From contig OX104123.1 in NCBI GenBank assembly GCA_944474755.1, positions 64,163,898 through 64,227,897 on the forward strand: 64,000 nt of DNA, in the 5' to 3' direction. Of this stretch, positions 1 to 10,800 are shown piece after piece. Below the pieces are notes generated by a model, which was not told the origin of the DNA, did no database searches, and saw only the letters and a program-made list of their open reading frames with translations. The position numbers and the translations under genes are program-made. This DNA comes from Limnoperna fortunei (taxonomy: Eukaryota > Mollusca > Bivalvia > Mytilida > Modiolidae). Position 1 is the first letter of the stretch. Each line of letters starts with the position of its first letter.

Positions 1-730
1 CAATGACATTCATGCTGCATTTGACATAATCTATCATTTCGTTTAGTTTTTTATAACGACCTCTTTCTATTTCAAGAAAGTGATCGCTAATTTTCATTTT
101 ACAAATATTTTTTCGATTTTCAAAGTTAGTTTGTAATAAATAATCATTAATTTCATAACTTCTTTTTATTTTGCTGTATAGATATATTTTATTATTTTCA
201 GTTAGTTTGTTCAGTTTTTGGAAAAATAATGTTTCATAATTAGTTTTAATATCATTTTTGATTTGTTTTTCATAGGAAAACATTTCCTTTTGAAATTCAA
301 GTTGTTCTACCGTATTCAAGTTAATGCTATTTGAGGAACATGCATTCTCTATAAATGTATACCAAGAATATGTGTTCTTGGAATGCAATGACTTTGATAG
401 TATGAATGCATCATCCAATAACTGGTTATTGGTATGATGACATAAGTGTGCGAGATATTTCACAGCTTGTGTTTTAATATAAGTGTCTAATGGATATTGA
501 GCTAGTTCTGCTCTAGCTGCAATGTTTACATATTGTTTACTTACACCTAAAGTGTATTTACAAAATTTTGAATTTATTTTTTCAATGAAACTAGAATCTA
601 TTAGTGATATGATATCAAGGTTAGGGTTTTCTTGACCCCTTTTAAAGTTTTTATTATTTTTTTCTATAAAAGTCCATATTCCATATCTCACTATTGTACA
701 TAAGGATAGGTTTAACTTAAGATTCAAATA
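1..730 (-). pseudogene. LINE-A ORF2 C-terminal domain, incomplete at window edge
   Basis: Translating the minus strand from about 690 to 1 gives a continuous LINE-like C-terminal domain. A segment KFCKYTLGVSKQYVNIAARA is followed by ELAQYPLDTYIKTQAVKYL, then Lys-rich helical sequence, and finally KCSMNVI at the window edge. The last residues look like the start of the Cys/His cluster usually found at the end of LINE ORF2; the remaining ligands lie outside the window. This extends the element well past the RT stop and shows that the edge truncation is artificial. Confidence 0.8.
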
Positions 731-733
731 ATT

Positions 734-1546
734 TTAAAAAATGTTAATTGGTACATTTACAATCGGTTCTAGATATTTAAATAATGAAAAAAGAGCTTTG
801 CGTCCCTTTTTTGATAATTCTAAATGAGATGAATTTGACTTTCCCGATGATTCATTTATGTTTCCTAAATATTTATATTTTAAAACTTTTTCTAGTTTTT
901 CATTTCCTAAAATCAAATTGTTATTTTGATTCAAAATATTTTTCTGTTGAAATATCATGACTTTAGTCTTTTTGGCATTAATGAAAAGTTGCCATTTATT
1001 ACAAAACTGGTTTAATTTATTAAGGGAATTTTGTAATCCTTCAGCTGTTTCTGACAGTAAAAGGATGTCATCTGCAAACATTAAACAATTAATATTCATT
1101 TTTTCCAATAACACAGGTCGACATTCATTGTTAAAGATATCAGGAATATCATTTATATAAATATTGAATAAAAGAGAACTTAAATTATCTCCTTGTTTTA
1201 CTCCTCTAGTTTTTAAGATATTTTCCGATAAAAAGCTTTTGTTTTTAACTGATGCTTCTGTGCATTCATACATGGTTTTTATTACACTATACAGTTTTAT
1301 GCCTATATCTTTGTTTTTCAAAAGTTTATATAGTAAGCCAACTCTCCATACAGAGTCAAATGCTTTTTTTAGATCCAAAGATTTTCTTTTTTCGTGATAT
1401 ATATACTTATTTATTAAAGTTTTAACAACAAATATGTTGTCAGAAGTTCGATTATTTTTTCTAAACCCAAATTGTGATGGGTTAATTTTGTCTTGAAAAA
1501 TGTCTAAAAGTCTTCCATTAATAATTGAGTTAAATAATTTACTCAA
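734..1546 (-). pseudogene. LINE-A reverse transcriptase core
   Basis: This is a 270-residue open segment carrying the palm and fingers of a LINE reverse transcriptase. Visible motifs in order: FGFRKNNRTSDNIF, then DLKKAFDSVW (motif A, first catalytic Asp), GVKQGDNLSSLLFNIYINDI (motif B region), FADDILLLSETAEGL (motif C, catalytic FADD), and KTKVMIF. All catalytic Asp are kept. The frame breaks upstream near 1590, where the segment with W-N-K-S-F-I-I-P-I-F-K-K and Y-R-G-I-S-L-T continues in another frame, and it stops just before 734. The enzyme copies element RNA at a nicked target. This copy cannot make a full protein. Confidence 0.93.
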
Positions 1547-1665
1547 ACAGTTAGTAAGTGAGATTCCTCGATATTTGACAGATCTGTGTGGTCTCCTTTT
1601 TAAAAATAGGAATAATAAAGGATTTATTCCATTCTTTAGGATAAAAATATGTATTTAAAATCAAA

Positions 1666-1995
1666 TTAAAAAAACTTTGCTAAAGATGTTAACATGACAG
1701 TACTACTGTGTTTAATGATTTCATAACAAATAAGTTCTGGGCCACTACTTTTTCCATTATTTAGTTTCTTAATTTGTGTTTTTATTTCAGAAATTGTAAT
1801 AGGATTGTCAGTATTTTTATTATGTAGACCCTTTTCTTCTTTTAAGAGTTCTATATTAATTTGCTGTCTAAAGGGTTTGTGATATTTTTCTGGGTTACCT
1901 TGTTCCTTAAAATGCTGTGCAAATATGTTCAAGTCTATATTTAGATCATTTTGATCATGGTTATTATCATTTAAATATTTTTGAGTATCTTCCAA
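1666..1995 (-). pseudogene. LINE-A ORF2 linker and start of RT fingers
   Basis: This segment lies between endonuclease and RT core. It contains ITISEIKTQIKKLNNGKSSGP, close to the E-[IV]-x-x-x-I-x-x-L-x-x-x-K-[SA]-x-G-P-[DE] signature at the start of LINE RT domains, followed by a Y-E-I-I-K helix. It is joined to the RT core through a frameshifted stretch at about 1570-1660 that encodes the expected W...PIFKK...YRGISL sequence. It is supported by position, order and signature rather than by length. Confidence 0.85.
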
Positions 1996-2266
1996 AATTC
2001 TTTATTTTCATTTGGATATAAGTTGTTAATTGTATTAATTATATTTTGTTTGTACTCTTTTTTCATGTCTTTAGTCATTTTCCTTAATTTTTTTTAAATA
2101 GTTAAAAAATTTATTCTAATGTTGTGGTCAAAGGGAAATAACTGCATTTTTTGCTGTAATGATTAACAACACTTCTTAGGGCAAAGAATTGAGAGTTTGT
2201 CCATTGAGATTTGTTTTCTTTCTTTTTGTTTTAAAATAACTCTTTTTCATACATTTTGTTGATAGA

Positions 2267-3530
2267 TTAGTAAATTTGTTTATTTGCAGCATTCACTCCA
2301 TTTAAATTGTTTTCAAAATTTGTATTTTGGAAATCAGAAATTGCTTCAAACATATAATTTTCAGTAAGTTCTTTTTCAAGTAGAAGTTTTGAATTTTTTG
2401 TCCATTTAAATTGAAATTCTTGTTTTTTGTAATCATGTTTATTTTGTTTTATTTTACTATTACATTTTAAGTGTGTTATCAATTGATTATGATCTGAATA
2501 AAATGTTGGGCTTTTTACTTCAAAATAATTTACTGAAGAAAGCAGACTCACTGGCAACTGCATAATCTACTATACTGCAACCTCTTTGGTTAAAACATGT
2601 AATATTACCTAATATATCACCTATAAATCTTCCATTATTCGGATCTTGGCAGAAACACAAAGTTCTAGTAATTCTTTTCCTTGAGTGTTTACAATTTTAT
2701 CTTGGGATTTTTTTGTATATTGAAAATCAGGAGTATAATCAATGGGAAGGCAATTTTTTAAATATTCATTATTTTCATCGTTAAGAATAAAATCGGTGAG
2801 TTTGATGTTCTTGAATTGAAATCGCTCATTAGTAGTATGTTTCCTGTTCTTGATAGTGTACCGATTTTATTTTCTAGTTTTTCATATTCATTATCATAAT
2901 GTGTAGATTCTTTTGGTGGAATGTATATTCCACACATGTATAGATCTTCTGTGAGGCCAAAGAAATGCTTACTAAGTCTTATCCATATCCTGTTATGCGA
3001 TTTAGTAATATTTTTTACAATTTCAACTCCTTTACTAATTTCTAGTTTAATATAGATAATTATTCCTCCACTATTTCTTTTAGCTTTTTAATTTTTTTTT
3101 CTAAATGTGTAAAATTTTTCAAAGTTGGGAATTTCAATATCCACATCATTATTTTTCCATGTTTCTATAATGTTATATATGTTTATGTCGTGTGTTAAAT
3201 GTTCTAGAAAATATGAGAAAAATTTGGCGGGAAAATTTCCTGACATTTTTCACTGTACAATTCAACTAAATTTCAAATGATTATATCTTAAAAAGGCAAA
3301 ATAAGTCAGAACTTTAATAAATTAGAATGTTGTTATATTGGATAGTTTTATCAAATTCCATGATCAAAAGTTTGCGTTTTTTTCCTTCATGTGCCATCAC
3401 ATGTATGCATTTTGCCTGATTCTTACATGGACTGATACTTAAATGTTCTAGCAAATATGAATCTCTGTGTTTCTGTCCAAGTCCATGAATATTCCAACTA
3501 GATATTGAAAGTGAATCAATTTTTGTAAAT
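2267..3530 (-). pseudogene. LINE-A endonuclease domain (AP-type), interrupted
   Basis: The domain opens with SISSWNIHGLGQKHRD (about 3518-3470), the usual N-terminal strand of LINE AP endonucleases. Further in, near 3200-2820, the minus strand reads IYNIIETW (catalytic-Glu motif ETW), then SGGIIIYIK, MCGIYIPPKES and LLMSDFNSRT, which correspond to the GV-x-x-Y, Y-x-P-P and GDFN-x-R motifs; here GDFN has become SDFN. The 2267-2563 part carries SDHNQLI, the terminal S-D-H motif. The domain nicks target DNA. It is broken by stops and by the insertion at 3217-3439 and is not functional. Confidence 0.85.
3217..3439. mobile_element. 223-bp insertion with 21-bp target duplication inside the LINE-A endonuclease
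   Basis: The sequence taaatgttctagaaaatatga at 3196-3216 recurs at 3440-3460 with one mismatch. Removing one copy and the 223 bp between them rejoins the endonuclease reading from the WNIHGLG segment to the IETW segment at the spacing normal for the family (about 32 residues). This is what an insertion with target-site duplication should look like. The insert is AT-rich; I see no ORF, no clear terminal inverted repeats and no poly-A, so its class is unknown. The long duplication favours a retroposed (target-primed) insert over a cut-and-paste transposon. Confidence 0.75.
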
Positions 3531-3569
3531 AATGCATTATTCATCATGTAAATTGTATGCAGGAACAAA

Positions 3570-4389
3570 CAGTCATAATCTATTAATTATTTCATAATAA
3601 CTATTTTTACCCATATATATGTGCATGTAGTAATTTGTTAATAAGTAAATATATACATATTTCTGATATGTATATTAAACATTGTTACAACTAATCATAA
3701 CTATTTACATACAATATTTGCAAAAGATTTTACCTGGAAATATGAAAAAAAGAGAGAACAATGAAAAGTTTGTTAAATTCAGCATGTTCAGAAATAAGAA
3801 AATATCTACATATTAAATTTATTGAAAGTCTAAATGTTTACATTTATAAGTGTTAGCTGGTACTTTCTAGAAAATGTATTTTAATTCTCATTCTTTTAGT
3901 TTGAAATATTTTAGATTTATTTCTATAAATTTTATTTATTTTTATTTTTCTTAGCACATATTAAGATAAGTTTGATAGTACAAAATATTATATATTTTAG
4001 CAAACAAATTGAACACAAATAAGTTCGATAGTACAAAATATTATATATTTTAGCATAGAAATTGAACACAAAAATGGCATGATTGACATTGAATGAGTTA
4101 TTCTGCATTTTGTATACTAAGTAAGAATGAGTATATTCTGCATTTTGTAACTCTTCAATAAATGATTTCAAAAACCATTTCAACTTATCGTTTGAACTGA
4201 CATTTTCATGCTTCTGCTTGTACGATTCGTTTTTTATAACTATGATTATAATCAATAAATTTATGTTGATTGTTGTATGAATTACTAGTATAATAGTTGT
4301 CTTCACATTGGTCAAATTGCTATTAAGATCATGACTCGGCAACTGCGGTTCAAAGTTATAGTAGGAATCTTTTGAAGATTGTGGATTTC
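3570..4389. other. LINE-A inter-ORF region
   Basis: This is about 820 bp of very AT-rich sequence between the ORF2 start and the end of ORF1. An open frame on the minus strand (4396-3932) continues from the ORF1 tail after a frameshift but shows no recognisable domain beyond a Ser/Asn-rich start. The only structured part is a 53-bp tandem duplication, listed separately. Confidence 0.6.
3967..4072. repeat. 53-bp direct tandem duplication
   Basis: Two adjacent 53-bp units, 3967-4019 and 4020-4072, share the core gatagtacaaaatattatat and the end attgaacacaaa with only a few differences. A shorter repeat of attctgcattttgta follows at about 4098 and 4135. It lies in the LINE-A inter-ORF region. 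Confidence 0.9.
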
Positions 4390-6178
4390 GTACCACTGCG
4401 ATTCATGTCTGATTTTTCATATCGGTAGTTTGCTGTGACCTCATTGTAATTCATTTTATTTTGTGGGCTTTTTGTTCTTGGTCCTGACTGATTATTTTGA
4501 TTTCGCTTAATACAAAGTAAATTGTTTGTTGTACGTTTGTAAGTACTGACTAGTTTTGGTAGTCCTGTTTCATCTGTAATATGTACTCCATCATACACAT
4601 CATACTCCTTTAAATATGGTGCTTCTGAAAAGACACATCCTGATTTTTCAGCAAGTAATTTCAATTCTTGGTTAAATTGTTTTCTTTTTCCTTCGTATGT
4701 ATCCCGCCAATCAAGATTTCTTTGAAATCTTTGAAGAATTCCTCCTACTACAATTTGTGCATCTGGGATACACTCTTTACAAGTATTTATTAGTCTTTCA
4801 TAGTTCTCTAAAGCTTCATGTGGTTGATTTCGATTCAAATCATTGGATCCTATTTGTAGAAGAACTACTTTCGAGTTTACATTTCTTTGTCGAATAAAGG
4901 TTTCAGCTCCATTTATTGTTTTTTTCATTTAGTTTTGAGACATTAACTACTTTATATTTGTACATAAGTCTTGGATTAATGTTTTTGGTTACTGAAGATC
5001 CAATTATCCAGAGATCAACAACAGGTTTGTGTTTTCTTGCATGTATTTGGTTATTCATTTGTTGCTCTAACACCACATCATCTTTCTTGTTTGTGTTGGT
5101 TTCATCTTTGTCTTCAAGTATTTCAAATCTGTTTTGAGTATCTACTGTAATTTGTTCTCTTTGAAAGGGGGGAGGGGGTATTTTCACTTTTATCATTAGG
5201 ATTTTTAGCATTTTCTTGAATTTCTTCTTTCAGGTTTTCTTTTTCTATTATATTTTGTTTTCACTATATTTTCAATTGTAGCTTCCATTATTGAAACTTG
5301 CGTTGTTAATTCTACTAGAGTTAGCACAAAATGTTTACTGTCACATCTAGCAGTTGTTGATTTTTCTGTATTAGATTTAACTTCACTGATGCTTTGTTGT
5401 ATTTTATCTATTTTTGTCATATTATCATTGTGGTTTTCATTGATTTTTTCATCGAGTGCTTTAACTTTGTCAGTGAGAATGGAAATAACATCTAAAATTT
5501 TAATTTTAAATCCATTTATGTCATTTCTGAGCTCTGTGGCTATGTTAGTATGATCCTTTTCTATCGTGTGAATTGTTTCAATGATTTCATCACTTGTTAA
5601 ACTGTCTTTTTTGTTTTCATGTGTTGGTTTTTCTTCAGTTTTGGTTGTAGGGATTTCTACAGGTTCTATTTCAGGTAGCAATGCTTTTTGCATGGTTTCT
5701 TCTGCATCCTCTTGATATGTTAGAGATAGCGGACATTCCTCGATTATTTTATCAGGGTTTTCTACATTTTGTTTTTGTATACGAGATACAGTTTCACTGA
5801 TCATTTTTAACTCGATTCAACCCACTGATGTGTAACATTCCCTTGGACATTAATCTTCTGTGTAGTATAATATAAAGTTAAAGTGATGAGTTTCTTACTT
5901 TCGTAACTTATTTGAATAATTGTCTTGTATAGTTTGGATGGGATAGTTGATGCGAATGCTTGATTTTCATCGTTGATTTCGATTTTTTTATTCTTTATAT
6001 CATAATCTGTCCAATTGACATTTGTGGTTTCCTTTTCTCCTAGCTTCAGAAAGTATCTTAGAAGTAAGAAACGTCTCCATATAGGTATTGATGACTTTGT
6101 AACAGAAATCGTAGTTTGTTTATGATCGGTTTTTTGTTGGATCTTCTAAGGTTTTTCACTACATACGGTTTCACTCAT
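4390..6178 (-). pseudogene. LINE-A ORF1 with SGNH/GDSL esterase-like domain
   Basis: ORF1 starts at the ATG at 6178-6176 and reads, with an in-frame stop near 6147 and another near 5812, through an N-terminal domain that includes IPIWRRFLLLRYFLKLGEK and a Y-Y-T-T-x-x-I-x-V-Q-G-x-x-x-x-W-V motif. A hydrophilic heptad-rich stretch follows (5804-5300), including KIKILDVISILTDKVKALDE, probably a coiled coil for ORF1 self-association. After a frameshift comes VDLWIIGSSVTKNINPRLM (5030-4960; the block I GxS region of an SGNH hydrolase), and then VVLLQIGSNDLN (4880-4840; block III GxND), ending with DGVHITDETGL (block V, xxH). Together these give a Ser-Asn-His esterase fold. The copy is broken by several frameshifts. 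Confidence 0.85.
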
Positions 6179-7841
6179 GTTAATTTTTATTGATATTTTG
6201 TGGGTTTTGTATTAAATTTTAATGGTTATACTATTTTCATGATTCATCTACTAACTGAACTTTGTTTCAATTTGTACCGTATGTTCCTGCAAAATCATCT
6301 ATTTTAGCAGCGTGTCGTTTTTCATGTTTTCACTTTCGGGAAGGGAAACGTATAAGCATGTCAATTTTCTTATGTTTCTGGCTTCCTTGTAGTAGGCCAC
6401 AACGTATCTCTAATACGTGTTCTATTCATTTTTTATATAATAATTAACACTAAAGTGAGCAATAAAAAATTTGGTATAGCATTCGAATAAGTAGAAACTT
6501 TTTCACTGACACCAATACAATAAAATAGTTGTGTACAGGACAGATAATTGTGCTAAGCCTGAAGCAACTCAGTGTACCAACGTGATTCAACAGTACCGTT
6601 GACAAGCATAATGTGAGGCAGACTACGAACAAATCCAAAGATGGTCAGCGCTTAAGCTTTCAGAATTATTGCGTCAAAGCTAATTGCAATGTTTACCCGT
6701 GGGCAGTTACTACTGCATACTATCGCTATATATAACATCGGTCTAGTAATAGATGTAGTTAAAATAATAAATTTTATGGTATTTAAAATGTTCTTGTCAA
6801 TCGCCTTATGATATATATTCTTTATCGTTTTCTACGAAGTATAAATTAAAATTAGAAATTAAAGTTAGTGGAGATTGATTTTGTAACACCTGACAAAAAA
6901 CAAGACAATATCGACCTATATTACCAGCTGACGCGCTCCGAAGATCTTTAGGTCGTACCCTTGAAACCAATTGCCTGAACAGTATCTGTTCAGATACCTA
7001 TAACGTAGGAATTTGAGACATTTCTTGAGTACAGACATATATCCGTATTAATTATTTGCTTTTAAGTTGCTCCTATTAAGTTATGTATTTGTATAAAATG
7101 ATTTTTTGTAGTTATAGAGTGAGGCCACATCTTTATTTTTCATATTGATTGACGATTGTAGTTTAAAACATCTAAGTACTTAACGTTGCTAAAATATTAA
7201 AAGAAACTGATAAGGACACACAAATGGTGACAACAATCAATGGTAACAGAAACATAAAACTAAAACTAACCTGAGAATTTATTATTTACCTTCAGGTATT
7301 AAATCACTCAACAAAAATCTCGAGGTTCTCCTTACATCTGCAAAGATGATTTTGTAGAAGTACAATTCCTTTATTCCACATTGTAATACATTGTCTTTAT
7401 AACAGTTAAAAGAATAACCATTTAGTGTTTGCAGTTATAATATAACATGTAATTAGCGTATGTGTCTAGATAGTTGCTAATTCTATGGATCTCTGAAGTG
7501 ACGGTTGTCTGACGTCTTGCGGCGATGTTTAAGTGACAATCTCCGTTATGAGGGCAATATTTCAGCTATTATGAGTTGCGTCTGTAATAGATTATATGGT
7601 TGCCTGACTTCCTGTAGGAAAATCTGTAGCTATAGATTACTATAGTGATACGTTGTATGGTTGCTTGACGTCTATATTGAATATTTCAGTTATACACAGA
7701 ATTATAAAGAAGAATAAAGTAAACGTCAAGTTGTAAAAGTGATAACAATATCTATCAGTAGTGGAAGATCATGCTGGTTTTTCGTAAAGCGCATGAAAAT
7801 ATCCTTTTTCTAAATCAACAACTTTCACCTCGCGATATCCT
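6179..7841. other. Intergenic region between LINE-A and the Cys-rich gene
   Basis: No credible coding region is visible. It should contain the unseen 5' UTR of LINE-A (just above 6178) and the 3' UTR of the Cys-rich gene (below 7842, read leftwards). A tttatt at about 7279, which is aataaa on the minus strand, is a possible polyadenylation signal but is distant. Around 6947-7000 there is a GC-richer patch containing a short inverted repeat (gaacagtatctgttc) that I cannot assign. Confidence 0.5.
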
Positions 7842-7876
7842 TTATAATCTCCATTGTTTGCTATCTGACATGCAAC
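7842..7876 (-). CDS. Exon 8 of Cys-rich gene: terminal exon with stop
   Basis: The acceptor catgccttcag ends at 7877. Read in phase 1, as exon 7 requires, the exon codes for C-M-S-D-S-K-Q-W-R-L and stops with TAA at 7844-7842. A longer open frame here (to 7769) is phase 0 and cannot join exon 7 without a different donor, so it is not preferred. The short tail carries one extra Cys, which could be free or could link chains. Confidence 0.6.
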
Positions 7877-10800
7877 CTGAAGGCATGAAATAAGAAAGCT
7901 AAACAAGACGGTTGTTATGTTACCATGTTTGACGTATTTCAAACAGAAAGTTAGCAATCCACCGTAGTAAGTTTTAGCTTACCTGATTCGACTGGAGTGT
8001 TACAATCACAATAGTCGCACTGTATTGAGTCTAAAATGACGGTGGACGTTAAGTGTCTCACTGTACAGTTAGATGGACAAAGACGGACATTATTATCACA
8101 TGGGTTTACCAATGCTACAAAAGTGACACCTGAAAGAACATTAATTTGCTTTGTTTACAGGTGGTTTAAGTCACTTTTCATTAATTTACATATATTGATG
8201 GAATGTTGGCTTGGTGTCTTGCGAGTCCTATTTCAGCAATTTGCATGACAAAGACATGATAACATACGCAAAATTAACGGAATGAGGCAGTTGGAACATA
8301 ATTTTTTCCTACACGGAAGCAGTATATAAGTTTTGGGTAGGTGGCTGAAATTTTGCAGCGGCTACAACTAACCTACTCTTTCCCAAAATATACAAAAATG
8401 GTATTTGTATTGTTTTAGGAGCGTTGCAGTTTCCAAAAACAACACCTACTTCTGTAGAAACTTCAATAGAAACAATGCTGATATAAAATATATATGATCA
8501 TTGTAAATTGCAACAATTTACAAATCTCAAAAGTGTCTCTTTAAATACTATTCCGAATCACAAATGCTGCGATATGTGGACAGAAACTGGTTTTTTCGCG
8601 CAGCACCTGACGTTGCACTAGATTTATTTAAATTGCTGTTAGTTTTTTATCCATGTTCCCAATGTTTGTTTTTTTTCTTTTTACAGCGTTTGTATTTCCA
8701 TGGTAAGTCATTACTAACAACGAAATAATTAAAAATTAAAAAAGTCATAATATAAATTAAATGTTTGTTATACCATCTTCACATCGACAAAAATAACAAT
8801 GCCAATCGTTGACAGTTATGTTGTGCACGTGACAATGTCCCGGACAGCTGGTTGGGTCCGAGAGGCAGAAGAGTTCAGTTATATCGTGAGTTGGTCCTAA
8901 AAGTACAAAATGTTTTAGATATCGAGTCAAAGGTATTCTTGAGTTTTTCCTATTAATTTTTACTTACATATATGCTAAAAGCGGTTCATTTGGAAACACA
9001 AGTACTTGTTGGTAAATTTAGTTTTGGAATAGTCTTGTTAGCAATAAAAAATGTGAGCATTAAAACATATATGTGGAATGCGTTGCAAATATGCCTTTAA
9101 AAGTATCATAAAACATACATATAATATACCGTTCTTTATAACCCTAACTGTGACTTTCCGCCGGGTATTTAAATAACGTTCGGAAAATGTGAATATAAAA
9201 ACAACAATGAAGCCTTTTAAACATACTATCAAGCACCTTAATATCTCGTTCCCCTTAGTAAAACCCTCATTTCGACCTTCCGCAGGGCATAAAGAACACG
9301 TTCAAAAACTGTGGATATAAAATGACCAAAATTGAAACATTTGATCTAAAATATAGAAAGAATAATTTAACCATTTTGTTAATAACACTGTACGCAGCAA
9401 ATTTGTTTCATGTCATAGTCACGGAAGCACACATTACCTGTGTGATGTTGAACAGGAAGAGGTGTTGAATCTGTAGTCGAAGTGGTTGTTGTATCTGCAA
9501 AAAGATACAATGTGGGCAGTCTCTAGAAAAGATTAACATATGTGTTTATGTAATTTAGCAATATAACTGTTATAGTGCTGTGCAAGACAAACAATCGCTG
9601 ACTTACAACGATTAGTAGTTACTGGGAAGATTTCAGGCCTTTACAACTTGTGGCGATAGTGCTGCTGTACTAGACACACAATCGTTGACTTGTTATTACG
9701 TACCTAGGTGTTGGTGATTATATATGATACGTAATGTTTGGCGGCGACCCATGTTGGCTAACTTCTTTGGAAAGTGTGATATGTAGTGTCAGATAAACAA
9801 CCAAGCTTTGCATTGTAGCTGCTGAAAAAAACTACAATTTTCATCCTTACTAGTAACACAATAAGTCATTTTTCCTTTGAAATTTAAATGGATTAATCTC
9901 ATTTAATTTATGTGTTGTGCACAACCATTTTTTAATAAAAGACGTTACTTGTTAAGCCACGGTTCATGTTACCCTGATAAAAATCTCCAATCAAATACAA
10001 TTCGAGTAGGCGGGGCTTAGCTTTGGTATAATCAACCAACGTTTTAGTTCTTCCATAATGTAAGTCCCACCTCTTGCCGTCATTCAAAATAACAAAATGA
10101 ACTACATAGATCGTCTAGATTGACCGTGTAACACGTGATGATCTGACAACAATAATGTCACGTCCATTTCAAATTATATTGATTGAATTATGTTACAAAA
10201 TATATATCACGCATTTTAAGTGGCAGTCGAATTATATCCTCGATGGCCCGTCTCATCACCAATTGATTTGTTTTTTTTAACTCAGTTTGTCCTTATGATT
10301 CTGTCAGTCAATCAATTTATTAAAACAAAATAAAAGTAATCACAATCTAAAACGTATACAATGTAAAGGCAGTTTGAGACAATACAAAAAAAAAAACAAA
10401 GACAAACTGAAAATTGTGTCTAAAGAAAGATTTTTAGTTTATATACAATTTAGTCCATGAGAATCTAATATATATTTATTCCTACACATAGTCTTACCAC
10501 CAGTTTGGATGGCAATACAGCGACACATGGGGCATCCATTCGGACCTATATCAAATTCCGTACCGTCTGGGCATTGACGTAAAGGACAGAAGAATGGCAT
10601 ACAGCGCTTCTGTTTTATTTTCTCGTAGTTTAAGTCTCTTTCACTCTTAATTTTTGATCTTAGGTGATCATCTCGTATCGAAATGTCCAATTTCTTCTCC
10701 GATCGTTTACCTTAAGTGATAAAAAACAGTTTTGTGATATGCAAAAGTACAAGAATAGCATTGGTTCAACAAAATACGAGTTAAATGATATATAGTCCGA

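Larger units (their letters stand above)
1..6178 (-). mobile_element. LINE-A: long, decayed non-LTR retrotransposon, 3' end cut by the window edge
   Basis: One element can be followed on the minus strand from an ORF1 start at 6178 to ORF2 C-terminal sequence at base 1. Order 5' to 3': ORF1 (6178 to about 4390) with an N-terminal domain, coiled-coil-like region and SGNH esterase-like domain; an AT-rich inter-ORF stretch; apurinic-type endonuclease (about 3530-2270); reverse transcriptase (about 1995-734); C-terminal domain (730-1). Frameshifts and stops occur in every module, so it is a dead copy. An esterase-like ORF1 is known in CR1 and related clades, but the RT alone does not let me fix the clade. 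Its 5' UTR boundary beyond 6178 is not visible. Confidence 0.9.

Noticed and set aside
7769..7957. Longer phase-0 reading of the last Cys-rich exon
   Set aside because: It cannot be joined in frame to the phase-1 donor of the previous exon. The phase-1 reading ends at 7842.
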